Shown here in pieces: positions 52,788 through 63,600 of a DNA stretch of 64,000 nucleotides. The translations under genes and the position numbers were made by a program. The stretch covers positions 375,001 through 439,000 of the forward strand of contig CP027241.1 of NCBI GenBank assembly GCA_002999035.1. Reading direction: 5' to 3'. Positions within the stretch are counted from its first letter, which is position 1. The number at the start of each line of letters is the position of its first letter. Source of the DNA: Lachnospiraceae bacterium oral taxon 500 (GTDB taxonomy: Bacteria > Bacillota > Clostridia > Lachnospirales > Vallitaleaceae). The notes beneath the pieces are model-generated. The model did not search any database. It had not been told where the DNA came from and worked only from the letters and a program-made list of their open reading frames with translations.

Positions 52788-53873
52788 TTATTTTCTCTTT
52801 TTCAAGGCATAGCCGCCGCTAACAATCATTGCACCCACCAACCATACCAAGCCTGCCGGAACTCCACTGGTTTTCGGTAATTGCGCATTTCCCATAGGAA
52901 TGCCGTTATCGTCCAAACTTTCATCCGGCTGTGGTTCCGGTTTCGATTCCGATTCCGGTTTCGATTCCGGCTCCGGTTTCGATTCCGACTCCGGCTTCGG
53001 TTCCGGTTTCGGTTCTTCCACCTTGGTATTAGTCACTGTACAAATCCATTTTTGTCCCCTATTAGCAGGCCAATCTGCATCCACTAATTTAAATTCGCCA
53101 ACCTCACTGGTATAACCGGGGACCTGAGTGATCTCCCTGATTTCATATTTGACGGAATAACCGGGACGGAAAGCATCCCCGGGAACGGTATAGAGATCTG
53201 CCCAACCATCCGCTTTGGTAAGACGGAATATATGTCCATACTGCTCTTCCACTTTGGGGACATTATCCCTCATAGATGTAACGGTAGCAATCATCTGCAC
53301 CAAGATCTCGTCTACCCCCTCAGGTTCGCCGCCGACCCATTTTTTGATGATTTCCACTTCATCGCCTTGCGGTTTCGGTTTCTCCTCCTCTTCTTCCTCT
53401 TCACGCGGAACATAGGGAGTTAACGGAACATATTTAGAATTAGTCACGGTAAAGACCCATATTGCGCTTCCATTGGCCTGCGGATCCATCTGGCGCTCTA
53501 TTCTGGTGGTATAACCACTCACTTGCGTTGTTTCTGTGGCGATATATTCGACTTTTTTATTATGATATTCTGTTACAGCATTAAGTTGAGAGGCTTCCCA
53601 CGAATTTGCCTCATTAAGTATAAACGAATATTTAAAGTTCTCTAATTCAGCCGGACTTAAATTTTCTCCCTCGATGGTGCCTTGTACTACCACTGTAACT
53701 TCGGCTGCTCCCGGTTGCTGCGGATCCTCCCAGATTTTCTTAACTCTTATCTCATCATCTCCCATGAAAGCCTCAGCCGTTGAAATAAATCCCAACTGCA
53801 ATAAGCACAGCGCAAATGCAAAACCGATTACTTTCATCCAACAGATTTGCCAATTTTTTTTCATTTCTTTCAT
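52788..53873 (-). CDS. Cna-B-type surface protein with LPKTS sorting signal
   Basis: The product has 361 residues. A signal peptide (about 1-36, ending TAEA) is followed by two Cna-B-like repeats (IRVKKIWEDPQQPGAAEV and VEIIKKWVGGEPEGVDEI, each ending in a VTNTK/VTNSK pattern), a Ser/Lys/Glu/Pro repeat region (about 283-318), and a sorting signal LPKTSGVPAGLV followed by a hydrophobic helix and KKRK. The motif is LPxTS rather than LPxTG. The protein is probably attached to the cell wall by a sortase. AAAGGAAGAGC precedes the ATG. Confidence 0.88.
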   Translation of the reverse strand: MKEMKKNWQICWMKVIGFAFALCLLQLGFISTAEAFMGDDEIRVKKIWEDPQQPGAAEVTVVVQGTIEGENLSPAELENFKYSFILNEANSWEASQLNAVTEYHNKKVEYIATETTQVSGYTTRIERQMDPQANGSAIWVFTVTNSKYVPLTPYVPREEEEEEEKPKPQGDEVEIIKKWVGGEPEGVDEILVQMIATVTSMRDNVPKVEEQYGHIFRLTKADGWADLYTVPGDAFRPGYSVKYEIREITQVPGYTSEVGEFKLVDADWPANRGQKWICTVTNTKVEEPKPEPKPESESKPEPESKPESESKPEPQPDESLDDNGIPMGNAQLPKTSGVPAGLVWLVGAMIVSGGYALKKRK

Positions 53874-54162
53874 GCGCTCTTCCTTTCCCTTTCAAATTAA
53901 AAAATTATCTCTAAAATTACCGTCCTTACCTTCACAGTCCCTTGTCCAAACGGAGCAGACCCTTTTTGCCTTAAATGGGTTTTATACCTGTGCAGAAACG
54001 CGCGTTTCGACAGGACAAAAAGCTTCTTGTCGGGCAGTCTTATAGGATGGATTCCGAACCGGTTAGTCAGTAATTCTTACTGCTTTTTTATTTTACTATT
54101 TTTATCAGTATTTTTCAAGCTTTTCTTCAAATTTTCTTGTTTTTTTATTTTTTCGCCAAAAA

Positions 54163-55491
54163 TTATGCTTTCTTTTTGGTGGCAACCGTAAAATAATAAA
54201 ATATCCCCAAAACCACCCATAAAACCGTGATAATAATCGACGGCAACTGCAAACAACTGGGTGAGCCCGGCCACACCAAAAGGCCAACAAACAGAATACT
54301 GGAAAGCAGACCCAAAGAGCTCATTATCCGGTATTTCCCGGCCGAATAGCGAATACTGATAAAACAAATATAGCCGTACACAATTGCCGCCATCAGCGAA
54401 CACATATCGACCACATAAATAATAATCTCCCGCCCCAAAAAAGGTGCCAAAATACTTAACGCCGATACAAATAAAATCGAATTGCGGTAAACGCCGACCT
54501 GATTTTTTTCCTGATATTTGGCCGGAATCATCCGGTAAGCAGCCATTGCCCCCAGCAGCTTACTGGAACTAATCATAAAACCGTTAATCCCGCCAAAGAC
54601 AGCACCAAACAGCGCCATGGTCAAGAGAATGAATCCGCCTGTGCCCATATATTGCAGCACCGCTGCCCCGACCGCCCAGTTTTGCGCTGCCGCCTCCTCC
54701 GCAGAAAAAGCCAACCCGGCCACCCAGTTTAGCGCATTATATAAAAAAGCGCCGATAAAAACCGTAACAATACTGATGCGAATTGTTTTCTCACCCGGAA
54801 AGCCCAAATCCGTCGTTACCTGCGGCACCACATCAAAGCCGACAAATAAAAACGGCGTAATTGCTACCACTCCGCTGATTTGACGAAAATCAAAGCGATA
54901 TCCGACAAAATAATTTTGATAAAAAACTGACAAGTCAACGTGAAACAGCATATAGAGCAACACAAATAAAATATTAAAAAACAGCAGCCCGCTCAGCACC
55001 TGCTGCACCTTGGCACTGACTGATACTCCCCGAATATTGATATATGCAAAAATCACTACCACCAGCGCCGCTATGCCGATTTCAGATAAATAAACAGGAT
55101 AGCCGGCCACCTCATACAAATAGCCAAAGCGGAGACCACCCGGAATAATTTCTTTTAAAATCAGGGCCGCCGCCGTCGCATTCAGCGGCACCAGGCTTAA
55201 ATAGCAAAGTACCAGCGCCCAGCCAACCACAAAGCCATGTCCCTGTCCCAAGTTGCGAAGGGTATAGCTGAATTCGCCGCCATCCTCATGATTATTCTGC
55301 ATCAGCGTCCGATAGCCGATTACCACAAACGAAACCAAAACGCCGCCCAGCAAAAAGCCAAGCATGGTATTGACTACACCGCTTTGCGGCAAAAACTTAC
55401 TGCCCGGCAGGGTAAACGAGCCCCAGCCGATAATCGCGCCCAGTACCAGCGCCATAATATCAATCCGACTTAATTTCTGGTCTTTCTTCAT
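54163..55491 (-). CDS. APC-family amino-acid permease
   Basis: The product has 442 residues from the ATG at 55491; the frame extends 11 codons upstream, but AAAGGAG favours this start. About 12 transmembrane helices and APC signatures are present: IMALVLGAIIGWGSFTLPGSKFL (first helix with the substrate-binding Gly-rich stretch) and the VVAITPFLFVGFDVVPQ segment. It likely imports or exchanges amino acids or amines. Substrate unknown. It lies 90 bases downstream of a hairpin that closes the YedE gene, so it may be its own unit. Confidence 0.88.
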   Translation of the reverse strand: MKKDQKLSRIDIMALVLGAIIGWGSFTLPGSKFLPQSGVVNTMLGFLLGGVLVSFVVIGYRTLMQNNHEDGGEFSYTLRNLGQGHGFVVGWALVLCYLSLVPLNATAAALILKEIIPGGLRFGYLYEVAGYPVYLSEIGIAALVVVIFAYINIRGVSVSAKVQQVLSGLLFFNILFVLLYMLFHVDLSVFYQNYFVGYRFDFRQISGVVAITPFLFVGFDVVPQVTTDLGFPGEKTIRISIVTVFIGAFLYNALNWVAGLAFSAEEAAAQNWAVGAAVLQYMGTGGFILLTMALFGAVFGGINGFMISSSKLLGAMAAYRMIPAKYQEKNQVGVYRNSILFVSALSILAPFLGREIIIYVVDMCSLMAAIVYGYICFISIRYSAGKYRIMSSLGLLSSILFVGLLVWPGSPSCLQLPSIIITVLWVVLGIFYYFTVATKKKA

Positions 55492-55540
55492 ATGCTTTGC
55501 ATCACTCCTTTGAATTCTCTGCACATCCGTTTACGGTAAG

Positions 55541-55579
55541 ATAAGCCAAGACCGCTCCCTTCGAGCCGCCTTGGCTTAT
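55541..55579 (-). terminator. Hairpin after the YedE-like gene
   Basis: ATAAGCCAAG pairs with CTTGGCTTAT, and CCGCTC with GAGC(C)G inside. The T-run is short, so this may be a weak terminator or an RNA-stabilising stem. Confidence 0.6.
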
Positions 55580-55611
55580 TCCGTTCTTATTTCCGCTTCT
55601 TGTATATTATT

Positions 55612-56874
55612 TTAGACATTACGTTTCGGTACGATATTCAGCTTTCCTTCCGATAATTTCAAAAAGACAATCGCACCCAGAGTCATGAATACCAGGAAAC
55701 CCCAGCCATGCAGCGAAAATGCGGTAATCGCCGAATAAAGCGCACCCACATTACAGCCTCTGGCAAACCGGGCGCCGATACCCATCAGTAATCCGCCCAG
55801 CGCATACCAGGCTGCGTCCTTGGCTTTGAAATCCCGGTCAATGGTAAACCGTCCGGCTAACAGGAAAGAAATGGACGCACCCAAGATAATACCGATATTG
55901 CGGATTGTTCCGTTATGAGCCAGCAAATTAGCCGCTTCCTTAATTTCCTTATCAAATCCGCCAATAGCAGCAAAATCAACGCCAAACCGGCTAAACAGTG
56001 CGACACCCCAAGTCGTAAAGGCAGAAGTTACGCCCCAAGTCTTTCCGGTAGATACCAAAACAAAAATAAACATCAGCGCCAGCAAGATTCCGCCCGTCAT
56101 AAACGACCAACGTTTAATGAAAAAGCGATGATAGGTCGCATAGCTGAAGAACGGAGCATTGTCATAATCCAGCTCTTTTTCAATATCTTCATAACCCGGT
56201 TTAATATAAGTTCCGGCCTGCTTTCTTTTGTAGCTGTATCCTTTAACAATATAAAACAGCACCAAGAACAGCAGCGCCGTCAGCGCAACTGAGCCGACAT
56301 AGCCGAAGCTGTTCGGAAAATACATGCTGACATTGACAATCTTATTTTCTGATTTTCCATAAACAACCCGCATCCAGTGGCCAATCGGCGAACCGATAAT
56401 ATAAAAGACCAGGGCAATCAAAGACCGCACTGCGCCTTCGCCCAAATCCGTCAATGTACCGGAAGCACAGCCGCCGGCAATAATCATGCCGCCGCCAAAT
56501 AAAAATCCGCCAATCATTACACCCAAATCCAGCGGCCGCACCGACTGCGAACCCGGTATCACCTTATCGCCTTCTTTGGCTAAGCTGGCCAGGACTGCAC
56601 CGCCGTCGGCTGCATGCCAGTGAATGGCTGCCACCACCACCGCTGTAATGGTAAACATAAAGAACAAGGCTTCATTCAGTGCCGTATCGCCTGTCATATA
56701 CGGTCTTTTTACACCGCCCGCAAAACCGAAGCGGGAACGGGTTAAAATGTATCCAATGAACAAGCCGCTGATTAAAAAGCCAACGGATTTTGCCGGCAGA
56801 TTAAAGCTCCACAGGATCATTAATACAATTAATCCCAGCCCAATTGCCATTTGTGTTTTTAAGGTTTGACTCAT
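55612..56874 (-). CDS. yedE: YedE-family selenium/sulfur transporter
   Basis: The product has 420 residues with about ten hydrophobic helices, a two-half YeeE/YedE layout. Both halves carry the key Cys motif: GGGMIIAGGCASGTLTDLGEG and RFARGCNVGALYSAITAFSLHG. Such proteins move thiosulfate-like sulfur or, in anaerobic bacteria, are predicted selenium transporters. TAGGAGGATATT precedes the ATG. It follows the CoA-disulfide reductase gene by 124 bases with a 23-bp palindrome between them, a pairing that supports a role in sulfur or selenium handling. Confidence 0.88.
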   Translation of the reverse strand: MSQTLKTQMAIGLGLIVLMILWSFNLPAKSVGFLISGLFIGYILTRSRFGFAGGVKRPYMTGDTALNEALFFMFTITAVVVAAIHWHAADGGAVLASLAKEGDKVIPGSQSVRPLDLGVMIGGFLFGGGMIIAGGCASGTLTDLGEGAVRSLIALVFYIIGSPIGHWMRVVYGKSENKIVNVSMYFPNSFGYVGSVALTALLFLVLFYIVKGYSYKRKQAGTYIKPGYEDIEKELDYDNAPFFSYATYHRFFIKRWSFMTGGILLALMFIFVLVSTGKTWGVTSAFTTWGVALFSRFGVDFAAIGGFDKEIKEAANLLAHNGTIRNIGIILGASISFLLAGRFTIDRDFKAKDAAWYALGGLLMGIGARFARGCNVGALYSAITAFSLHGWGFLVFMTLGAIVFLKLSEGKLNIVPKRNV

Positions 56875-56910
56875 AATATCCTCCTAAACTCCATTTCTTT
56901 TCAAAAGGTT

Positions 56911-56933
56911 GGGGTCAAAAAGTTTTTGACCCC
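56911..56933. promoter_or_regulatory. 23-bp palindrome between the CDR and YedE genes
   Basis: GGGGTCAAAAA-G-TTTTTGACCCC has perfect 11-bp arms. It could be a terminator of the reductase gene or a binding site controlling yedE. Confidence 0.6.
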
Positions 56934-56998
56934 TTACTATTGATTGCTTTGCGCTCGCACTCTGCCAGACTGTCAGAGCAGATATTAAAAAGTGTTAT

Positions 56999-58696
56999 TT
57001 ATTTAAAGTTATATCCGGTTACAATCGGCTCTCTGCCGGTGGTGACATCATTAAAGAATTCATAATAGCTCAGCGCTAAGAACGAACCCTGAATATTAAC
57101 CACATTATGATAGCCAAAGCCCTTTAAGGCCTGAATGACATAATAGCTGTTCCACGAAGTCCGGCAGTGAACATAAACTGTCCGATCCTTGGGAATCTCA
57201 TGATAACGCTCTCTGATTTCCTCAATCGGGATATTGACGGCACCCTTAACATGCGACTTTTCAAAAGCGCCCTTGCCCCGGATATCCAAAATATATTCGC
57301 CTTTTTCGACCAGTTCTCTGACCTTGGTCACCGGCACCTGATCATATACACCGTTTAAGTAGTTTAAGCCGGCCAGCGCCGCAAAATTGACCGCGTCCTT
57401 CGCCGTACCGAATGCCGGTGCATAGCACAGTTCCAGTTCTTTCAAGTCCTCTAAATCGCCATGCATGGTAATCATCGTGGCAATGACATTGACCCGTCTG
57501 ACCACATCACCCTTGCCGATCGACTGTGCACCCAAAATCTTACCACTCGGATACTCATAAATCAGCTTAAAGTGGATCGGATTGGCATTCGGCATCAAGC
57601 CAACCTTGTCATTGGGCATCACCAATGCTACCCGGTAATCAATGCCGTGCTTTTGGCATTCCTTTTCATTTAAGCCCGTGTTGGCTGCGTTCAGGCCAAA
57701 CACCCGGATACAGGAAGAGCCAATCACGCCCTTGTTTTGGAAAGGCTTGCCAAACAAGCTGTCAGCAGCATTCCGAGCCTGCCTTTGCGCGGGGCCAGCC
57801 AGCGGCAGCCGAGTCTTTTGCTTGGTAATGGAGTTAAAGGTTTCAATCGCATCTCCCACCGCATAAACATCTTTTAAATTGGTCTGGAAATTATGATCTA
57901 CCACAATACCGCCGGTTTCGCCGATCTTCACGCCTGATTCTCTGGCAAAGGCTACATCCGGCGTAACGCCGATAGCCATGATGACAACCTGCGCTTTTAC
58001 CCGCCTGCCGCTCTTTAAAACAACCTCTTCCGGCGTAATCTCGGTCACCGAATCGGATAAAATCAATTCTACCTGATTGTCATACAGTTCCTTATGCAGC
58101 ATCTGTACCATATCATAGTCAAACGGCGCCATAATTTGGTTCGCCGCTTCCACCAAAGTTACATTCTTGCCGGAATGCTTCAAACATTCGGCTGCTTCCA
58201 CGCCGATAAAGCCGCCGCCAACCACGCAGATATCCTTTACTTCATTGGCTTCTAAGAAAGCATCCAAGTCGCGGATATCCTGCACATTCTTAATGACAAA
58301 AACATTCTTGGCATCAATGTTCTTAATTGATGCCGGCCGAATAGCTTCCGCACCGGGAGAAAGGATCAAATAGTCATAGGAGTCCTCAAACTCTTCGCCG
58401 GTTTTTACATTCCTGACCACTACTTTATGCTCATCCGCCAAAATCTTAACTACTTCATGATTGACCTTGGCGTCTAAATTGAAGGTCTTTTTAAAGGCCA
58501 CCGGATCATACAGCACCAAGTCATCGCTGTGCTTGACTTCGCCGCTTAAATGGTTGGGCAGACAGCAGTTGGAAAACGATACATCCGGCCCCTTATCATA
58601 AATTTGAATATCGGCATTTTCATCGATCCGACGAATTCTGGCCGCTGCCGATGCTCCGCCCGCTACTCCGCCTACTACTACATATCTTTTGCTCAT
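56999..58696 (-). CDS. CoA-disulfide reductase with C-terminal rhodanese domain
   Basis: The product has 565 residues from the ATG at 58696 (GGAGG upstream). The first 440 are a pyridine-nucleotide disulfide oxidoreductase: FAD site VVVGGVAGGASAAARIRR, active Cys in SFSNCCLPNH, NAD site VVGGGFIGVEAAE and VYAVGDAIE. The last 110 are a rhodanese domain with the Cys in VHCRTSWNSYYV. Such fusions (CoADR-Rhd) reduce CoA disulfide or CoA persulfide with NAD(P)H and hold sulfur as persulfide. It leads the unit with YedE and has a consensus promoter at 58753-58781. Confidence 0.92.
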   Translation of the reverse strand: MSKRYVVVGGVAGGASAAARIRRIDENADIQIYDKGPDVSFSNCCLPNHLSGEVKHSDDLVLYDPVAFKKTFNLDAKVNHEVVKILADEHKVVVRNVKTGEEFEDSYDYLILSPGAEAIRPASIKNIDAKNVFVIKNVQDIRDLDAFLEANEVKDICVVGGGFIGVEAAECLKHSGKNVTLVEAANQIMAPFDYDMVQMLHKELYDNQVELILSDSVTEITPEEVVLKSGRRVKAQVVIMAIGVTPDVAFARESGVKIGETGGIVVDHNFQTNLKDVYAVGDAIETFNSITKQKTRLPLAGPAQRQARNAADSLFGKPFQNKGVIGSSCIRVFGLNAANTGLNEKECQKHGIDYRVALVMPNDKVGLMPNANPIHFKLIYEYPSGKILGAQSIGKGDVVRRVNVIATMITMHGDLEDLKELELCYAPAFGTAKDAVNFAALAGLNYLNGVYDQVPVTKVRELVEKGEYILDIRGKGAFEKSHVKGAVNIPIEEIRERYHEIPKDRTVYVHCRTSWNSYYVIQALKGFGYHNVVNIQGSFLALSYYEFFNDVTTGREPIVTGYNFK

Positions 58697-58752
58697 TTTT
58701 TCCTCCATTCTGGAATAAGATTGATTACTGTTCCCTCACCTTATATGTATAT

Positions 58753-58781
58753 ATTATACCATCCCTTTGTTAAAATTACAA
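58753..58781 (-). promoter_or_regulatory. Promoter of the CoA-disulfide reductase gene
   Basis: On the minus strand TTGTAA (58781-58776) and TATAAT (58758-58753) are 17 bases apart. Confidence 0.8.
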
Positions 58782-58934
58782 CTATCAGTCCTATTTTTTG
58801 AGCAATTCCCATAAATCTCAGTGTATTTTTTATCTAATTTGCCTATGCGTTTGATAGAATTCAATATGGAAAACTTCTAAATTTCGGATTATCCCGGTAT
58901 TTTTTCGTTTTTTTCAGAAAAATTTATTTTTGTT

Positions 58935-59120
58935 TTACATTTTTTTAACGCAAATCTGTGTACCGCCGTCCCAGATAATCGAATATATTTTTTCCCCTTT
59001 AACTTTAATCCGCCAAACATCCTGCCCGTCTTTTCCTGCTTCTACTTCCACCGATACCGGCAGGAGTTCCGCCGTTTTCGGCTTAGCCTGAAATTTTTCC
59101 AGCTGCTTCTCATCTCATAA
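58935..59120 (-). pseudogene. C-terminal fragment of an unknown gene
   Basis: On the minus strand a frame reads DEKQLEKFQAKPKTAELLPV, then VWRIKVKGEKIYSIIWDGG and ends ICVKKM. It opens directly after a stop codon, has no start and no ribosome site, yet its composition is protein-like. It is probably the tail of a lost gene. I do not recognise it. Confidence 0.45.
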
Positions 59121-59319
59121 AATCCGTTCCCGACAAAATCACTTCCTGAATAAATACGCAAATCCCAATCTGTATTGCAAAACAAAAAATAAACATTCCA
59201 TTAATTATACTATATTATTTTTTAAAAATAAGCTATGCGCAAAATCTTATAAAGATAGACAAATTATTGAAAAATGGGAATTAAAACAGAAATGCAAAAA
59301 AAAGACCTCAATCTCTCGG

Positions 59320-59348
59320 TTGACTCACCCGAAAACTTGGTCTATAAT
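59320..59348 (+). promoter_or_regulatory. Promoter of the 377-residue membrane-protein gene
   Basis: TTGACT (59320-59325) and TATAAT (59343-59348) are 17 bases apart, 48 bases before the start codon. Confidence 0.8.
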
Positions 59349-59396
59349 ACCCTATGGAAAAATATTAAAAACAAAATAATCCATTGGGAGGAAATC

Positions 59397-60530
59397 ATGG
59401 AAAAACAGATGTTTAAAACTGGAAAAGCCCTAACAATTCTCAGGGTCAGCTTTCTTGTGCTGATTATGGCGGCAGCAGGCGGCTTCAGCCTGTGGCTGAT
59501 CAAACTGGCCATTAGCGGAGAAAATATTATCTCCGCCGATAGCTTCGGCGATTATGTTTATATCGATGCCAAATACGCCAGCCAGCCCTTCGGTGAAGAC
59601 GATGAAGGCAATCAATATTTATTTTTAAGTACTGCCGAAAAAGATAGCGATATTCTTCATGATTATATGTTCCGTATCTCCAAAGAAGGCTTTGAGAAAT
59701 CCGGTTTAAAAGACTTAATCGATGCCACCTATTCCGAAGGCAAGACCGTACCGCCGGTTCACCTCAACGGCTATCTTCAGGTCCCGTCCGATGATTTTAT
59801 AGCGCTGGCCGGTGAATATTACAGCGCCTATGTCGGCGATGATGCAATCACCGATCCTTTTCAGTATCTGGGCAACGCCTACCTGGAGTATTCCACCGGC
59901 GAAAAGTTCTGGCAGCATTTGGATATCAAAAGCTGGCTGCTGCTGGCCGGTTTTTTGGCTTTTTTTGGAGCCGGGCTGTTTGAAGCAATCCGCATCCTTA
60001 AGCGTCAAGTCAAAAAAGACCGCAAAATCGCAATGTGCCGTCAGTTGTACGCCAATGACCCGGAATACGCCCGGGGCCTGGAAGAAATCAATTTGCCGGA
60101 AACCCTGTTTGTTAAGCAGTGCAAATGTTATATTACCCCCAATTACGTCGTCAGCTATCAGGAAGGGCTGGAAGTTTTTCGAATTGACCAGATTCAGGAA
60201 CTGTACGGCTATGACCAAAGTTCCAGCAATCTGTCTATGGGACTTTTATTCGGCTTTTTTGCCAGCCATCAGACCTATCATTATCTGGTGGCAATTACCT
60301 CAGATAATGAAGCCCACATGTTTGCCTCTTTGATGAATGCCGGCAAGATTCATAATCAAATCGTTTCCCGCCTGCTGCCGCGAAATATGAATATGCTCTT
60401 AGGCCGCAACAGCATCCCCGGTTATACACTGGAACGGGAACTGGAAGCCCTGAACATGGTGCGTGTTCCCGGCTTTTACGGCAGTTCCGATGTCTGGAAA
60501 GGACGGGTAGGAGAAAGTTTTCTGTTGTAA
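59397..60530 (+). CDS. Membrane protein of unknown function
   Basis: The product has 377 residues from the ATG at 59397; GGGAGG lies just upstream, whereas the longer frame starting at 59274 would include the promoter. An N-terminal helix (about 13-35) and a second helix (about 180-200, SWLLLAGFLAFFGAGLFEAI) frame an extracytoplasmic domain; a cytoplasmic C-terminal part holds YITPNYVVSYQEGLEVFRIDQI. I do not recognise the family. A bidirectional terminator at 60562-60602 follows. It is convergent with the SNF2 gene. Confidence 0.75.
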   Translation: MEKQMFKTGKALTILRVSFLVLIMAAAGGFSLWLIKLAISGENIISADSFGDYVYIDAKYASQPFGEDDEGNQYLFLSTAEKDSDILHDYMFRISKEGFEKSGLKDLIDATYSEGKTVPPVHLNGYLQVPSDDFIALAGEYYSAYVGDDAITDPFQYLGNAYLEYSTGEKFWQHLDIKSWLLLAGFLAFFGAGLFEAIRILKRQVKKDRKIAMCRQLYANDPEYARGLEEINLPETLFVKQCKCYITPNYVVSYQEGLEVFRIDQIQELYGYDQSSSNLSMGLLFGFFASHQTYHYLVAITSDNEAHMFASLMNAGKIHNQIVSRLLPRNMNMLLGRNSIPGYTLERELEALNMVRVPGFYGSSDVWKGRVGESFLL

Positions 60531-60561
60531 AAATTATTCTTAATCCCATAATTAACTATCC

Positions 60562-60602
60562 AAAAATGCCAAGGCAATTTTTTTCCCTGCCTTGGCATTT
60601 TT
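60562..60602. terminator. Bidirectional terminator
   Basis: AAAAATGCCAAGGCA pairs with TGCCTTGGCATTTTTT. It separates the convergent membrane-protein and SNF2 genes. Confidence 0.92.
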
Positions 60603-60605
60603 TAA

Positions 60606-63600
60606 TTACTTCCGCTCAAATAACTCCATAAACTCCTCAACCGACAGTTTTTTCAAAGCCTTGCCGTCGCCGTCAATAAACTGCTCGGCCAAGCTCCATT
60701 TTTTATTTTGCAGTTCAAAGATTCGCTCCTCAATCGAATCCGCCACAATCATCGAATAAACGCTGACCGACTGGCGCTGGCCAATCCGGTAGGCCCGGTC
60801 GGTCGCCTGATTCATCGCTGCCTTATTCCACCACGGGTCAAAATGAATCACCGCCTGCGCTTCGGTCAGATTTAAGCCCGTGCCGCCTGCTTTCAGCGAG
60901 ATTAAAAACACACCGAAGCGGCCGGCCTGAAAGTCCTGCACCGCCTGATGCCGCTCTTCTTTGGGCGTTGACCCCCATAAAATCCGATAAGACAAATGCA
61001 GCCGATCCAGTTCCGCTGCCAAAAGCTCCAAAACCTTGGTAAAGGATGAAAAAATCAAAATCTGCTGGTTTTGACTCATCAGTTCCAGTACCAGCCGAAT
61101 GCAGGCCTTGACCTTGCTGCCGGTCTGCAAAACCCCCGCTTCTGCCAAACTGCGGTCGCAGCACATCAGGCGCAGCCGGGTGAGCAGCGCCAACACCTCG
61201 ACTCCAATCTCGCCGCCGTTTTCGCCCAGCATACTCCGAATCGTCCGCGACACCGAAGCCTCCAGCGCAGCGTAAACCCGCCGCTCTTCGGCCGATAGCT
61301 CCACGGTAAAGACCTTTTCCACCTTTTCCGGCAAATCCGTCAGCACATCCTTTTTCAGCCGCCGCAAAATAAAGGGCGAAGTCAAAGCCTTTAGCCGCGC
61401 AGCCGCCTCACTTTGCTCTCCCCGAACAATCGGCAGTTCCAATTTTTTGCGGAAACGGGCATAGGAATAAAGATAGCCCGGCATCAAAAAGTCAAAGACC
61501 GACCACAGCTCCGCTAGATTATTTTCAATCGGCGTACCGGATAGAGCCAGCCGGTGCTCGCTGGTCAGGAGTTTAGCCGCCTTGGCCGACTTGGTCTGCA
61601 TATTCTTAATCCGCTGCGACTCATCCAAAATCACATAATAAAAGCTCATCACCCGCAGCTCCGGCAAATCTCGGAGCAAATAGTCATAGCCCGTCACCAA
61701 AAGCTGATATTCCCCGGCCGCCTGCCACAGGCGCTCGCGTTCCTCTTTCGTGCCCAGCACACAGGCCACCTTCATTTCCGGAAAAAAGCGAGCCGCTTCA
61801 TCGCGCCAGTTATAGATCAAAGAAGCCGGACAAATCACCAGCGACGGCTTATCCTGCTGCTCGGCTAAAATCGTCAAAGTCTGTAAGGTCTTGCCCAGTC
61901 CCATATCATCCGCTAAAATGCCGTTTAAGTTCAGACTTTCCAGCAGCTTTAAAAACCGGACGCCCTCAACTTGATACGGCTTTAACAATTTTTGGGCCGC
62001 TGCCGGCAAAACAAAATCCGTCATCCGGTGAGCCTCAAACCTTTGACGAATAGCCTGCACATCCTCGTCAAAATGAACCGGCAGCTTTTCCGCCGCCAGC
62101 GAAAACAACTGCTGCATTGGCAGCTCAACCTCGCCCCCAGCCAGCTCCTCCGGCAAAATATTTTGATTTTCGGCAAAATCCGACAACTCCTGCCAGGACG
62201 GCAAATCCAGCTTAATAGTCTCCCCGCTTTTCAGCTTATGATATTCCCTTTTGCGGCGAAAGCTTCTCAGGATGGCGGCAATTTCCTTGGCATCCATATC
62301 GTTAAACTCAATATCCAGCTTTAAAACGCTTCCCTTCTGCCGGACATGCAGCGCCGGTGCAGCCCGGCATACTTTGTGATAGGCTTTCAGCTCCTCAGAT
62401 ACCCATACTTCGCCGTAATTCTCCAGTTCCCTGGTCAGTTCATTCAGCCACTGCTGGTCAACCCCGGAAAAATGATACGCACCGTTTTTCAGAAAGCAGC
62501 CGCTCAGCTCCAGTGCCTCTGTCAGCTGCCCCGCCAATTCGGAATGATGGTCGCCCTCAATTTCAATCCGGATACTGTCCTTGTCCAAATCCAGCTTAAA
62601 GGCCAAGGGTTCCGTTTCCGCTTCCTGCTCGCCGTTTGCTCTGTCCACCAAGGCCTGAACAGCCGGCCGGGACGCTTCATCAAAAATAATATGCGGATGC
62701 GCGCCGGTAATCAAATACAGCACCTCTTCCAGTGCCCGCATATCCGGAAAAACAATGCGCTCCCAAACCTGTCCGGTAATCCGGTAAGCGTACCGCTCCG
62801 CTAAAAACATCGGCTTTGTCAGCCCGCTGTCATCCAGCTGATAAAAACCATAGTCCAGCGGCAGAATCCGCAGTTCCGGATTCTGCTCGCTTTCGGTCAG
62901 CGTCGCATCATACAGCAAGCCGGGATTTTCACTAAAAAAATCAAATAATTCATCCAATGGTGCTTCGGCCAAGGGCAAAAAACCGAAAGAATACTCCGAC
63001 AAATACCGGCAATGCCTTAAAATGCTAATCAAGCGCCAAGCCTCTTCGGTAAAAGCACTGCGTTTATGCGCAAAAGCTAATTTTTGCCCATAGCGATAAA
63101 ACTCATCTTCCTCCACCCGATTTAAAAACTGAGACAAGTTCTTTATTTTATAGGCAAAATCGGTTCCTATCTTAAAGTACAGTGCCGGCTGCGAGACAGC
63201 GGCTTCATTGCTTTCATAGAATAAATAGGCCTGTAGTTCCACGCCGCTTTCCTCCGGCGGTTCGATCTGAAACAGCGGCGGTCGGTGGGACGACTCCACC
63301 AGATTTTCACAGTAAAAGGCCGTTTGATTGGCATAGTACTGATATCTTTGCCGGGTCAGGCGAACTTCTTTTTCGGCAGCCGTTTCCGCTGACGGCACCG
63401 GCAAAAGATGGCAATCCGGCAGGGGAAAGTCGCTTTTGAGCACAGGAATGTTTTTTAACAGCATATTTTTGCCATTCACCGCCGCAATCACAGCATTTAA
63501 ATGCGGACAAAACTTTTGGGCAGCAAACATTTGCTCCTCATTGCAGGTGCATGAAAAATTATTGATACTAAGATCATTGTTCAGTAAAATTTCCTGAGAT

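Larger units (their letters stand above)
58709..59396. other. Intergenic stretch with a gene remnant and two promoters
   Basis: It holds the CDR promoter (58753-58781), a gene fragment at 58935-59120 and the promoter of the next plus-strand gene (59320-59348). The rest is AT-rich and shows nothing else I can support. Confidence 0.7.

Noticed and set aside
59274-59396. Longer N-terminus of the 377-residue membrane protein
   Set aside because: It would overlap the consensus promoter, and the strong ribosome site lies before the ATG at 59397.
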